From Hexactinellida sp. DTS-2022 (Eukaryota > Porifera > Hexactinellida): DNA of 64,000 nt. Positions 1 to 11,987 of this stretch are shown here, one piece after another; the first letter of the stretch is position 1, and the number at the start of each line of letters is the position of its first letter. The stretch spans positions 3,658,001 through 3,722,000 of the forward strand of contig JAPNXP010000008.1 in NCBI GenBank assembly GCA_028753945.1, given 5' to 3'. The notes beneath the pieces were generated by a model. It searched no databases. It saw only the letters and a program-made list of their open reading frames with translations, and had not been told where the DNA came from. The position numbers were made by a program, and so were the translations under genes.

Positions 1-2507
1 ACCCATATAACGAGATATTATATGCAAGACGGATAAAGTAGTATTTTTTACTCCGCTATATCGAGGTAAATGACTTCGTGTAACGGGAGTTCAATGTACT
101 AAAATCGTGAAAATATATTTGTTCAGTTATCAATGAGTTTTGAAAATACAATTTCAATTAATTATCAGCAAAAGAATACACAGAGCGTATCATTTAAATT
201 CCAAACAATTGATAGTTCAAAATAGCATTCTATTGTTGTGAAATCAGCTGTTTCAATTTCCGACCAATAAATCGTCAAAATTATTAAATATTAGAAGCTC
301 TTTTTCTAACAAAGAAGATAATAGAAAATTGTATTCGATTTCAATAGACCGTACAAGAGATATACTCACATGTATGGAAAGTGAAATATATTTGAATGGC
401 ACATTTCTCGTGCCAAACCGAGATATAGAAAAAATTCGTATCAATTGATGTTGATGTTCCTACGTTTTAAATTCCCTAAATCTGTTGGCCACCGAGTTAA
501 TACATAGTATGAGGGTCAATTAGTGCTTTGTTCGTAACTCGGACAAGTTATACCATGTGAGTCTAGATTGAATAATCCAAAATCTGATGAAGCGACCAAA
601 CATTTAAACTAATTATTATTCCCAATTAAAAGTTTTGAGGTTGCAGCAGAAATAATACCAAACACGTAAGTTATAATGTTGCGGACACATAGATATACAA
701 TACTACACTATTCCAGCTTTCCCGAATAAGCACAGGGGAAAGTACATGAGCACTGACAACTAAGTTAATTTCGACCTGTTTTTTTAGGAAATGGGGAAAT
801 AGTAGTTTGTAGTTGTTACCGGATATTAATACAAAGTACTCCGGTGCTAACTGCTTTATATAAATTACATTTATTTTTGAATTTGAAAAAGACCCAAGTA
901 TTTTCTAATTAATATAAAATACATGCGAATTGTTGTAATGGATGGTATAAAACAAATCATATTGGATCCATAACACCAAATATTTGATTTAATTAATTAC
1001 TGAAATTTGATAATAGAATTTTAACTATTTTACTGTATTCAGTATTCCTCCAACGGGACATCAATGAAGACCGATAAATACAAATGTACAGGTAGCATGA
1101 AATTGCCAACCCAATAAATTAATAACCATATCAAATGAATTATCTCACACGATCAAATCTCTTCAGTTAAATCAACCACCATATTAATCTAGTTGTTATT
1201 AATCTAAAGCGTAAAACCCAATAATTGTAACTACAATAAGAAAGGGGCTTCGACTAGTATCAGTAATTAATGTAGAATTATGAAAGGAAGCTCAAAAGTA
1301 ATTCTCTAATTATTTCTATAGAAAAAAAGAATATATTTTTGGTATTAAAATGTAAATAAATAGATTCTTATGTTAAAAATTTAATTAAGTTCAAACAGAA
1401 ATGACTACAGTAGATCTCATTAGTATGAGCAGGGGAATAAATCCCGATTATACATATTGTATATGGTTTCGTTCCTTTAAAACATCCTAAATAATTAGTG
1501 ACACCCCGAAATACGAATTTAGATAAGGCGAAAAAAATTGAAGAAGGGGTAAAAAAGAAGGGATTTTTTTGCGAAATTTAGTAAAAAGTCCCAAATTATT
1601 ATTGCCACTTCATTATCATCATAATATAATTTAATATACCTTATTATAGGAAATTAACGCGAATTTCTCCAAATCGCGTTAATTTCCTTCGCGATAATTT
1701 CATGGAGCGTTAATTTCCATGAACTTAATTTCCTGCTATTTAGCAAAATTACACAATGGATGGACAAACTTCCGAGCTACATATTTTCAGATGTGCAACT
1801 AGGTTGAAAGGATATACCATGTCTAACATTGTCTATCAAGTAGATTGGAAACCTATTTGGGCACAATAAATAGTATTTAATCAGGAGATTAATAATCCTG
1901 AAATTTTCTATAATTTATTCGCGTTAATTTCATGTATTTGAAAATGTTCAGCTCGAATTCGCGTTAATTTCATGACGCGTTAATCTACTATAATAAGGTA
2001 CTTAGTAACAGAGTAAGTAACAAATGAGATGAGCCAAAACACAATGAATAAAATATAACTTAGATAAGTGATTACGAGCCATGTAATTTACATTAATTAA
2101 ATTAAGAGATCAAATGGAAGGAGAAATCACACAAATAGTGATTCATAACTTCCGGAACGGAAGTGAGGAACTAGGATACCAAAAAGTCCAGTTGGAACGT
2201 GTCACGAATCTTACATATTTTTGGTTAGGAGCAAATGACATCAACTTAGGCAATCGGTACAACAAAAGCTTTTGTCTGTAAAAACTACACATGATGATCA
2301 ATCATTACGAGCCATTTATACCAATCTAAAATTAAATTAATTATAATTATCAAACTGATGATTCATGTAGTGCTATCGTAATTTAATGTAATTACGAATG
2401 TGATGTCCCGATGTACTATCGGATAAGAGAAAAAATCAATATTAGTTAAGACCGCCATTTATTTATTTATTTGAATATATTCTAGTTTTTGTGTATAAAA
2501 TACTCAC
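1..2507. other. AT-rich non-coding stretch (intron or 3' flank of the receptor gene)
   Basis: No exon could be supported on either strand. The C-terminal kinase exons of the neighbouring receptor gene (HRD and DFG segments) were looked for on the minus strand and not found, so they probably lie left of the window. The stretch holds one TA-flanked inverted-repeat element (listed separately) and otherwise featureless AT-rich DNA. Confidence 0.6.
1639..1998. mobile_element. TA-flanked MITE with internal short repeats
   Basis: The ends are inverted repeats: CCTTATTATAGGAAATTAAC at the left, mirrored at the right by a segment ending CTATAATAAGG. A TA dinucleotide sits directly outside each end, as for mariner/pogo-type insertions. 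Inside, the motif GCGTTAATTTCATG and close variants recur several times in both orientations. There is no coding capacity, so it would depend on a transposase elsewhere. Confidence 0.7.
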
Positions 2508-4256
2508 AGAAGTGCTGAGGGTGTTTTCCTTCAAATAATCCATCAAAGCTCCCAGAGGATGGTACTCCGTTACCAGCCAGTATTCCTAGGAAGTTATAAT
2601 TATATAAACTGTTCATTTTAATGTATAATTACAGCAGAGTCCAAGGACACTCCGAGAAGCGGACATCTCTCTACAAAGGACAAAATCCATGCCCCAAATG
2701 TGTCCGTTATTCGGAGACTCCACTGTATATTAAATTAAGGAGTTTAAATATTACATTATTAGGTCTGATCTCAGCTGAAATGAACTTGAGAATATTATCG
2801 TGTTCCAAGAGTCCAGGGTTCTGGTATAGGTCCTTCTCCCTGGTCCAATTCTCGAACTCCTGGTGTCCAGACGGGAATATCTTGACTGCCACAAATGAAT
2901 CTCCATAGTCAGCTTTAAACACCTATTTGTCAAACATAAACGCTTCAATTATATTAAATGGTTATTAGGGATTCATTAGTCAAAACGACAATTGGGCCAC
3001 CGGTTATTAAGTTTATCCGCTTAATCGGGTCAAAATTTCACAGGATTTATCGGACAGAATTACAGTTTGGCTTAAAATATTTTCGGTTAATCGGTTTCTC
3101 CGCTTAATCGGGTCAAAACAACCTGGTCCCGAGGTGGCTCTATTAAGCGGAGTCAACTGTATAAATTATAATTTGGTTATGACCTGCGCAAATCTTCCAT
3201 TCCCGATCTTCTCGACTAACTCTATTGTGCTCTGGCTACTCCCGATATCCTCTTTGTCCAACACTTTTTCAATTTTGTATCCAAACGATTTCCTGCTGCT
3301 TCTCTTCATCGCATTCCAGCAACAGAACATGACGATTGATATGACAGATAAGATGAAGAGAACGAGGTAGATAGCGGGGAGCAGGATAATAAAACAAGTT
3401 GCTAGCAAATCCTGATTCACAGTCGGTTGTGGTTCTACATTCAGAAATTCAATAAAAAGTATTGACTCACTTTCACAAGACTTAGAGAGCATAATTTTGG
3501 TATGTAAATTAGTAAACTAATTCACAAGGAATAATAGCAATCACTAATACATTTTAAAAGTGATCCATCAATTTTCAATTTACAATTTCCATTTTATGAT
3601 ACAGCAAAGAATAGCTTCAAATTGTAATATAATAGTAATCTAACATCAAATATAGTTCGGATTAGTCACGAGATAAACCACAAAGCATTCCCTAAACAAT
3701 TGACCCACTAGCCTTCCAATAATTAATAATTGAGTCGGATTATATTAATATTAATCAAATTCAGCTCGAAAGCCTCATAACCTGTTGTTACGAATTGGCT
3801 TGTAGTTGTCGTGTCCTGTCGCGATATTCTGCTTCTATTCACCAAGTTCTCAGTGTTGCAGAGGTCTCCCTTGCAACAACAGTAGAGCTGCGAATAGGGA
3901 ATATCCTCGGTAGCCTTCTGCTCATAACAAACGTTATCTTCACAACCCTCATAATCAAAACAACCTAAATAATAATAACAACAATTAATCGGAACGGTTA
4001 AGTACTTTACTATTTAACCTAACTCACCTCTACCAAATGGAGTAGGAGCCTCGTTAAGGCCATTAAGAAGATAGTACAGGTAGCAGTGAGTGTTCTCAGA
4101 TTGTTGGTGACCACTTTCAGAAAAGAATTTCTGACAGGATTTAATGTAAAGACACGAGTCAGTCAATACACACGATGATGTCGCATTTGTATCCACGAAG
4201 TAACATATATTTGTGTCTCCAGCTTGAGACAGTCCGAACTCTAGGATGTGGAACAG
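2508..4256 (-). CDS. Activin/TGF-beta type II receptor-like serine/threonine kinase (partial, 5 exons seen)
   Basis: Five exons splice in consistent phase: 4256-4028, 3964-3782, 3434-3184, 2922-2755 and 2585-2508. The first two encode a cysteine-rich ectodomain ending in CCCKGDLCN, the three-finger signature of activin type II receptors. The third has a transmembrane helix (LLATCFIILLPAIYLVLFIL) and starts the kinase (GNGRFAQ glycine loop). The fourth carries the ATP lysine in FVAVKIF and the fifth the hinge (YWLVTEYHPLGAL). These fit ACVR2A/B better than type I receptors, and no GS box is seen. Such receptors bind activin/BMP-class ligands and phosphorylate type I receptors. The signal-peptide exon and the rest of the kinase (HRD, DFG) are not visible: the first may lie between 4257 and 5173 or beyond, the second left of the window. 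ACVR2 identity is inferred from order and motifs. Confidence 0.85.
2994..3161. mobile_element. Tigger/pogo-like MITE copy in a receptor intron
   Basis: This shares CCGCTTAATCGGGTCAAAA and a right end CTATTAAGCGGAGTCAACTG with the better preserved copy at 18870-19053. The left terminus is eroded. It fills most of the intron between the transmembrane exon and the next kinase exon. Confidence 0.6.
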
Positions 4257-5173
4257 CTGATTAAATTATATACAAATGTTTCTCTTTTGGTAAATTACAA
4301 ACTTTTGTTTGTCCGGTGTTATATGCCCAGAATGTTGGTAGATATTTAATTTAATTATATTTGTTCAACTAAATAACTGGAGAGCAACTTATAACCTTCT
4401 AGCATAATTTATTTTAGCCAAAGTGGGGTCAACACTTATAGAATTAGTGGCCATGTCAACTAAATAATTTTATATAATTTTAACCAATATAATTATACGT
4501 ACATAACCATGCTCTCTAAAAGTGTTATATCCTAGAAAAATGCTACATAATTATTACATCCCAAAGCATTGTTTGTGTATGTATGTATGTAATGTATAAC
4601 CCAATGGAACTTATGACTGAATACTAGGGTATATAATTTTACTTTTATCTGCGAAATGCTTACAACAAAAATGAATCTGTAAAAACAAACTGAAATTAAA
4701 TACTTGGCGTCAAAATGCGTGTGATCAATCAAGGGCGATATATGATTACTTTAAATTAAAAAGAAATTTGAATAAATGTCATGTTAGCAAAATTAGGGGT
4801 GATAATGATGAACAAATTAACATAACTCCCTTAATCACTTCCTGACTGGAAATCTTCATTCAAGCAATGGATAAATTCGCAGAAGCTAACTAAATTCGAT
4901 ACTAAACTAACCACAAATTCCGGAAGTAAATACCCATTTGAAGTGTCATGTAATAATAAGGATTCTGGTTATATTTCTTAATTACTCAGAATTAGCAAAC
5001 AAATTTACCCTCATTAATTAACAGCCAGGGGCCACCAAATAAATCTTATCTCTGGTTAGGAGGTTATTACTGTAATATAATATACCAAACAGCATTTACA
5101 ACATATAATAATTGACAATTATCTGTCTAATAAATAATCCATAGTCTACAAGTTTCTATAAACAGTTCTAAAG
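4257..5173. other. Intergenic spacer
   Basis: This lies between the most upstream receptor exon found and the stop codon of the SAC1 gene. It is AT-rich with a short TATG microsatellite near 4578. I looked for a signal-peptide exon with an ATG and a GT donor and found none I could support. Confidence 0.5.
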
Positions 5174-6949
5174 CTAATCATTCTTCCTGTAGAGAACAGG
5201 CTTGTTGACAAACTGCTTGCCGTTACTGAGCATGTACAGCAGAGAAACAGATATGCCTAGGCCCCAGAACAGCACGTAGGCTAGCTGCAGAGATGTATTC
5301 GTGGAGGGGAGGATCAGGGTCATGAACATAAGTGAGAATAGTACAATGAGAGCGCCCGGAGCTAGTATCTGAGTGTAGCTCAGTCTGGTGTCGAAAGGGG
5401 AGGGGTTTGCCACACTGCCTTCAGCCGGCCTAACCTGGTAGTTTCCCACGAACAGGTCAAACGCGTCCTGGCGGAATCCGTCATTGAAGTTGTTATACAC
5501 GTAGCGAATGCAGGAATTGTATCCGTCTCGTAGCATGCCCGGGAGGCCTCGCTTCCCGGTGCGCGTGTAATCAGTTTTGAGCGCCTTAGTGCCTGTGTAC
5601 TGCAGCGCTAGCATGTCTGCGTGGTCTGCCCACATGTTCCGGAACACAAACTCAAACTCAGCATTGGATTCCAGCAGCTCCTCCTCCATTAGCACATTTA
5701 CACTGCGAAGCACTGTTTGCAACGTGCGACGAGCTAGCATCGATTGCACCACGTTAGTCCTGTCCAGACAGTCAATACAGTTAGTACGGAAAGTTCCGTA
5801 CTGGGGAGTGGCGCTGGTGGGGCTGCCAACCTGGAAGAAGTATCCCATGTCTACCTGCATGCGCTCCAGGATGTCCATCAGTTTGTACAGGTTGTACCAT
5901 CTGAGCTTAGAACACTCCTTATGGAAGTCGAAGTGAGTGTAGGAGATTGCAAGTCCGCACTCTTCCACCTGGAGCTTGAAATTCTCACTCAACATTTTTT
6001 CGTTTCCCTTATTGTCCAGCAAATTGATGACGTGTTGTTGGCTGTACGTACTTATTTGTTCCGCGAAATGCTTGCTGAACCCGACCGCCTGGTTGTCAAG
6101 AGACAGAACTGGCCTGGGCTTATAGCGTAGGTTCGGCGCCTGCGACCAGAGGAGTGGGACGGACCCTCTCGTCTGTACAAACGAAGCCTGTATGCTCTCG
6201 AGTAGCACCATCTGCTCCGTCTCTACAAAGTTAGCCGCGTTCCCCTCCTCGTCGAGTCCCCGTGTGTAGTAGCGCACGCCCACCCGCTGGGAGCTCCGGC
6301 GGGAGATCAGCGCCAGTTTGAAGGGGCGCGAGTTGACGCGACAGGACTTTATAGCAACAAACCCGAGAATTATAGGAATGCAGAAGTCATCAGCCCCCTC
6401 CACCTCAACCAGATCTTTCAGTAAGAAATAGTTCCAAAGAAACCGCACGTCCGCCCGCGCGAAAAGTCCAAGCGCGGCCGACTGCTGCGGGAAGCCGTGT
6501 GTCCGCTGAACAGAGTGTGTGATGTCGAGAGTGGGGGAGTAGTAGAAGCCGGGAATGGAGAGTACGTAGCGTACCATCGAGAGGTAGCGGGCATTGAACT
6601 CGGATTGCTTGGAGTTTAGACTACGTGACGTATGAAAGACAGGTATCAGCTCGCTAGCAGTGATGCGCCAAATATAATGCTTGTTGACCTCACCAACTAG
6701 CTCACGCCCAGTTATTACAATTACATAGGAACCTGCCAGCAAGTTGATCACACCGAAAATACCGTAGCACATTGTGATGTAGCGCTCATAGCCGGATAGC
6801 GGCATTACTTCGTGACGCACAATGAACTCACATGTGGGACGGGAAATCTCAAGCAAAGCTACCTTCTCACCGGAAGTGTAACTCTGCTTTGAACCAAGGA
6901 TGATGCGGTCATGAAATATGGCCAGGTCGAATATCTCGTGGGTAGGCAT
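5174..6949 (-). CDS. SACM1L: SAC1-type phosphoinositide phosphatase
   Basis: A 591-residue single-exon ORF, close to the usual length of animal SACM1L (about 587). The Sac domain spans about residues 50-500. The catalytic CX5R loop reads RTNCIDCLDRTN, with the nucleophilic cysteine near residue 391 and the arginine near 397. Other family segments are ASFVQTRGSVP, FDFHKECSKLRW, TGTKALKTDYTRTGKR and NNFNDGFRQDAFDLF. Two hydrophobic helices at about 530-550 and 558-577 form the C-terminal hairpin that anchors the enzyme in ER/Golgi membrane, and the tail is lysine-containing. Family members remove phosphate from PI4P and PI3P, mainly at the ER. There are no introns. Coding DNA is clearly more GC-rich than the flanks. 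Confidence 0.96.
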   Translation of the reverse strand: MPTHEIFDLAIFHDRIILGSKQSYTSGEKVALLEISRPTCEFIVRHEVMPLSGYERYITMCYGIFGVINLLAGSYVIVITGRELVGEVNKHYIWRITASELIPVFHTSRSLNSKQSEFNARYLSMVRYVLSIPGFYYSPTLDITHSVQRTHGFPQQSAALGLFARADVRFLWNYFLLKDLVEVEGADDFCIPIILGFVAIKSCRVNSRPFKLALISRRSSQRVGVRYYTRGLDEEGNAANFVETEQMVLLESIQASFVQTRGSVPLLWSQAPNLRYKPRPVLSLDNQAVGFSKHFAEQISTYSQQHVINLLDNKGNEKMLSENFKLQVEECGLAISYTHFDFHKECSKLRWYNLYKLMDILERMQVDMGYFFQVGSPTSATPQYGTFRTNCIDCLDRTNVVQSMLARRTLQTVLRSVNVLMEEELLESNAEFEFVFRNMWADHADMLALQYTGTKALKTDYTRTGKRGLPGMLRDGYNSCIRYVYNNFNDGFRQDAFDLFVGNYQVRPAEGSVANPSPFDTRLSYTQILAPGALIVLFSLMFMTLILPSTNTSLQLAYVLFWGLGISVSLLYMLSNGKQFVNKPVLYRKND

Positions 6950-7696
6950 TATATATGGATTATTCCCTGTAGTATACTATAGAAGCGTAGCAGATACAAT
7001 GAAGAGGATTCAACTGGTGGTTGCAAAAGAATAGATTCACAGAATCTAATAAGTAATAGGATTCAATCAAGATTAGTTTGAGCAAGATAACGTATGAGAT
7101 TATATTTATACTTAAAAAAGATGGCAAGAATCAAATTATTTTGCAATTAGAAATGTCATTACTATAAGTATGTACTACAAATATGAGAATATACTAGTAT
7201 AGCAGTAAATAAACACACAGGTGAATGTACAAATGCAAACTAATGTAATAAATTTATTAACTCACCTATACATTGGAGAATCAATATCAGAAGCGAATAT
7301 GTTGAAAAGGTGAATAACATTTTGATAAAGCCGGCTCAGAATGCTAAATATAAAACTAGAATACACTTGCTAATGATTCCAGCGTTAAATAGTATATTAT
7401 CAAAAAGTATAATTACATAAATTGGTTAATTTCGTGGTCACTTATTGCAATTGTAGAAGCCTTCTAGACTCCGTTCATAAGGAATAAACAAGACGATTAT
7501 GAGAGCAATAAATTCCAACAACTTAAGAAACGAATATATATGACTATGTTAGTATTGTGTAAATGAACTCAAACAGCAAGTACTGAATTGTATAGATATT
7601 AAAAAGCAATATAAGAAGAGATTGTAGTGTACAGAGATAATGTGGTGTTCAGAATGTGGTATTAAACTTAGTGCTTTAGCTAAAAACAGTAAAAGA
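6950..7696. other. Intergenic spacer; SACM1L 5' flank
   Basis: AT-rich DNA between the SAC1 start codon and the NSUN7-like stop codon, both genes on the minus strand. It should contain the SACM1L promoter and the NSUN7-like 3' end. No repeat or motif stands out. Confidence 0.4.
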
Positions 7697-9484
7697 TTAA
7701 CGGAAAGGCCGGCCATGCAAAGATTTTGTATTCAACTTAGCAGCAAACAAGTGCTTAACTGTGACCTTTTGTCTGGCAGTGAATGTCATAGGAATGGGCT
7801 CCTTTGAGGAGGAGAAGAGAGGCTTTCGGTTTCGGGGCTTCTTAACTCTTTGCATCTTCTTTAGAGCAAAACCTTCTATGTCTGTGTCAGGCAGTTGTAT
7901 CAGACCGTCACAGATAGCTTTCGCTATCACTTCCACTGCCTTGGGGGGAGGGGGGGGAGGAATACGAACGAGAGAAGCTACGAAATATCCGGAGTGTTGC
8001 ATTGAAGATGATACTGAGAGGCAGCCTTGGGAGTCAGGACGGTATGCACCGTGGATTACCGGGTTGAGATAGAAAGCCCTCTGCTCCAGAGAGCTCGCTT
8101 GCTCCTTATGAGACTCCAGTTCTGCGGTTATAATATCGCCACACTCCGGGGCGCTATTAGAGTGTACAAAGTACAACACATTGCTTACGTAATCACACCG
8201 CAGTGAGTAAGCAATAAGACGTCTCTGCTCGCCTATAGCATGAATAATATTGACTTGAGAAGGCTTGAAAAGGAGTGACAGACAGGAGAGATCTGACAGA
8301 GCCGGGACTAACTTGCACTTAATAGAAGTCTGAGAATTGGGCGGAAGACAAATGATGGATTTAGCTTTTGAAAGGGAAATAGCTGTTTCATCACTATCTA
8401 CAAAATTTTCACTATACAGCATGACATTATTAACTCTGTATTGGGATAGTTTGGCTCGAGCATCAGCTACATTATAAGTACTGAACACGTGTAGGGTTGC
8501 ATCACAGTGGAGAGAATCACTCAACTGTAGACACTCAGCTCCGCTGCCGAAGTGCGTCAGTATAACATCCGCATAAGGGTCAATGTGAGAGGTGGAGTAA
8601 GAGACCAGGTTGTAGCCAGAGAGCTCCACCAGCTGGAGGTAGCCCTGTCGAGTCAGGGAATGCTGATGGAAGTAGGAGTATGCGTTTGTGCTAACAGCGA
8701 TGAGACCCTTAGAAATAATAATGTACTTGTACTGATGGGAGATAGCCGGCACGTCCAGGAGCTCTTCAATGCTCGCAGCTCCAACTAGCCCCAGTCGATA
8801 GAGCAATTTCTCAATAGAACACTCACTGCAGGATTCCAGTGTATCCGTGAAGAGTTTAGTTGTACGCAAGTGAATCACTGAGCTGGATTGGGAATCTAGC
8901 TGCTGTCGGCTCTCCTCGCTCAGCAGATTGTGCAATGTGGCAGCCCCCTCCTCCACACGGAGTTTAGCCAGCTCTGCGTTCAGCTGCACGCGAGACTTCG
9001 CTACCACCTGGCAGATCGCAGATATACAGTGAGAGCTGTCTGACAGCCTGGGACGGAAGTTAAACTTATGCTCAATGAACCTGTACAGCACTACATATAC
9101 AGTCTGTCGATAGTTCAGCAGACCCAAGTTAGCTCCGAAGAAACTGCACATGTCTAAAAGCTGCTGAAGAATGGGCTGGAATAGAAATACTTGCAAAGAG
9201 AAATCCAGGAGCTCTCTTCTCTGATTGAACTCCAATCCCTGGTACCATTCATCAAATTCGGGAAAAGGATTGTTAACGTAAAGCAATATTTTGCAAGAAG
9301 ACTCTAGAAACCATAGATCGTCGTATGTGTAAGGATCGGAGGCAAGTTGATCCAAATACCAGTGTACCGAATCTGTCTCTATGCTAATGTTAAGAAGTTT
9401 CAATCCCTCTTCGACAGGATCATAATTAGGTTCCCGAGGTACACAGATGGGCCCCAGCAGTCTCAGACACATCTCAGATTGCAT
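7697..9484 (-). CDS. NSUN7: NSUN7-like RNA methyltransferase-fold protein, probable pseudoenzyme
   Basis: A 595-residue single-exon ORF. The layout follows NSUN7: an N-terminal helical region with NAELAKLRVEEGAATLHNLL (about 165-185), a Rossmann-like middle, then VSNVLYFVHS and a C-terminal NSUN-style segment (FYLNPVIHGAYRP...GCLSVSSS...GYFVASLVRI). NSUN enzymes use two cysteines, one in a PC motif and one in a TCS-type motif. Here those places read CLPPNSQ and YFVHSNS, so neither cysteine is visible where expected. The tail is basic and follows a PPPPPP run. Known NSUN7 proteins are themselves divergent. Catalysis is therefore doubtful, and an RNA-binding or scaffolding role is possible but not shown. 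Assignment rests on my recollection of the vertebrate sequence and should be treated as good but unproven. Confidence 0.72.
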   Translation of the reverse strand: MQSEMCLRLLGPICVPREPNYDPVEEGLKLLNISIETDSVHWYLDQLASDPYTYDDLWFLESSCKILLYVNNPFPEFDEWYQGLEFNQRRELLDFSLQVFLFQPILQQLLDMCSFFGANLGLLNYRQTVYVVLYRFIEHKFNFRPRLSDSSHCISAICQVVAKSRVQLNAELAKLRVEEGAATLHNLLSEESRQQLDSQSSSVIHLRTTKLFTDTLESCSECSIEKLLYRLGLVGAASIEELLDVPAISHQYKYIIISKGLIAVSTNAYSYFHQHSLTRQGYLQLVELSGYNLVSYSTSHIDPYADVILTHFGSGAECLQLSDSLHCDATLHVFSTYNVADARAKLSQYRVNNVMLYSENFVDSDETAISLSKAKSIICLPPNSQTSIKCKLVPALSDLSCLSLLFKPSQVNIIHAIGEQRRLIAYSLRCDYVSNVLYFVHSNSAPECGDIITAELESHKEQASSLEQRAFYLNPVIHGAYRPDSQGCLSVSSSMQHSGYFVASLVRIPPPPPPKAVEVIAKAICDGLIQLPDTDIEGFALKKMQRVKKPRNRKPLFSSSKEPIPMTFTARQKVTVKHLFAAKLNTKSLHGRPFR

Positions 9485-11987
9485 GCTGATTTAATCAACT
9501 GCTAATTTATTATATGCTACAAATTAGTTTGATCAAAAGTATAGATATAGAAGCTGTCATTCAGGCCTGTAGCCAGAAAGTGATATTGGCTGGGGCTATT
9601 AGAATTGCAGGGTCTGAGTCTCATAATATATTATGAAACCCTAGGTATATTCAACGGAGTTTATTTGGACAGTAATAATTATCAGGGGCCCCAAAAATTC
9701 TACAGGGGAGGCTCAGCCCTCCCTGGCTACGGGCCTGTGTCATTCGTGTAATATATAAAAATTAAAAATTTGAATAGAACGCTGGGGATAATGGAAATTA
9801 CGTGCAAATGATAAACATTAATATACAGTCAAAGTCGCTTCCTAGGCTGTAAGACAGTGTAAGTATTAATTTTCACTCAACAATATGTTAAAGAATAATC
9901 ATGAGTCGTTTGGAGAAACTACTGTAGTTAGCACGCGATAAAACTTGTGTAGAAACTTTGAAATGATTATCAGATATCAACACACCTGGGTACCAGTATT
10001 AGTATATATTATTAAGATATTTCTAAAATAGATATCTCATGACATGGCTGATGTTGGAAATAACCTAACTCTTAACGGTATACACTCGTGTATAACCATG
10101 TGAAAGTGTAGATCAACGGGGGCTAATTTATTTCAAGTAATATTTTTAAGGTATATTAAACTCATAAGATACATACGGTTGGAAATTGGAACTTGTAATT
10201 GCATAGGTTATACAGTCGCACTAGTGATGATAATTAATTAAATTAAGTTCGTAAGAGTGTATAAGCTATTGTAGAATTATGCTCACCTTTGTGCTGTTAA
10301 TTCAAAGGTTTTTCTACTTCATCACAATATCATATGCAGTGATTAAGATATAAATTTCCATTTTTGCGAAAAATAAAATGGTTAATAATTCCAGTATTAT
10401 TAGTTTTTCAATATCATCAAGTTCTGTATATAGTTTAAAACAAATCAAATGACTAGTAAAATACAGTAAAATCAAAGTGAATTCTCAATAAAGTATAATA
10501 TCTACCGAAAAAGCTCAGGGTAAGTACAAACTACATACTTAGTTTGAGAATTTAATATAGAAAGATGGCAACGAACGGTGTATAATACACCAAATATGAC
10601 GTAAATTGGCGTGTTCTTCTGAAACATTTTGTAAGCCTAATATAATACTCCGGGAAAAAGCGAAATAATATAGGTTAATACTGAGCGCAGTGAACGAAAA
10701 CCCGAAGTTAGAATGAAATACATATTAATAAACCATTAAAATGAAATATTGAATTTTTGTCTGTCAATTACAAGTTCCGACTATGTAAACTATTACCATG
10801 GTGTATAAACTATGGTGCTGAAAGCCTGAAACAATAGGTCAGTAATTCAATAATCTCAGGTTAGGTTCCTAAGCATTCGGTGTAAGTTAGAAAAGTATAA
10901 TCTTGTGTGAGTGAGTTAGAAAGAATTTGAACTTTGATATTTTAGTGTCCATTAACAAGAATTTACACCTCATTATAAGAAACTTGGTTGTATTATATAA
11001 ACAATTAGTAATTAAAAAATTAGTATTAAATAATTTTAATTTCGAAAACATTTTCAATCGCATAAAAGGAAAATACAGAAAACAGAATCAAACCATGTAC
11101 CGTATAGTATCAAATGACTGGCTTTCACAATGGATCCTTAGTTTATGCAGAAGTGTACTCAAACTTAGTCAGATAGATATACCACATGATGGTTTTAAAA
11201 TTATTGCATAAATTAATACCGAATTGGGAGTCGAGGTACGTAGCCAAGGAAAAATACAATAATTAATGATATATCAAATGTTATTAGTGCTAGAGCCAGA
11301 CACGGAAATGTTATATGGAATTTTATCTAACTATTTTAATAGTCAGCAGTACAATAAAAATTAAATTATATTTCAATAAAAGACTCTGTTGTGAAATAAT
11401 TTTAACTTTAATGATAAAAATTTTGTAGACAACATTGTGATTCAGCAAATTATAAAATGGCTAAATCTTTAATTGGAACAATATCATTTCAAGGAGAAAG
11501 ATTAGATACATATTATACAATAATTAGGATTTTTCAATTTAACTTTTCCCCATGGCCCCAATATACATTAAAGTGATTTAATAGCGGCAAAAATTATCGA
11601 TTCGAACTACACTGCTCATCGACGCAAATTAGTAAGCAAAGCATGTGTTATTTAATTACTTTCAAGGTTGTTTTGTTCGTTCTGTTACTAATAAATTATA
11701 ATATGATGTTCCAGAGTTAACATGTTTATAACTTATTAGAATTCGAACAACTTTAAATTAATTAAAGTGAAAATAATTAGAATTAACCTCATCCGGTGCC
11801 TATTATTCTGGAATAAAATATTAATTGAATGTGTCTACAAACAGGAACTGATGGCAGATAATAATTGGTAATTTAACTCAATGTATCTGAATTCTGAAAA
11901 ATAGTTAGTCAATTAAAATCACCTATAATAACTTGAAATAGCTCAAATACAATAATACTTGTAACTAGCAAGGCGAATTCAAGCAGG
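9485..11987. other. Intergenic spacer between divergent genes
   Basis: This 2.5 kb lies between the start of the NSUN7-like gene (minus) and the start of the LRR gene (plus). It holds the hAT-like MITE at 9562-9737 and otherwise AT-rich DNA. A 94-codon frame at 10927-11211 starts with TTG, has skewed composition and was rejected. Confidence 0.5.
9562..9737. mobile_element. hAT-like MITE
   Basis: Inverted ends CAGGCCTGTAGCCAG and CTGGCTACGGGCCTG bound a 176-bp non-coding element. The flanks repeat TGTCATT(C), giving a 7- to 8-bp target duplication depending on whether the first C belongs to the element. The ends resemble hAT termini. Confidence 0.75.

Noticed and set aside
4532..4732. Minus-strand frame as signal-peptide exon of the type II receptor
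   Set aside because: A donor-like GTAAGC exists at the right phase, but the frame starts at TTG, not ATG, and is only weakly hydrophobic.
10927..11211. 94-codon plus-strand frame
   Set aside because: Starts at TTG, composition follows AT-rich spacer (I, N, K, L), no family recognised.
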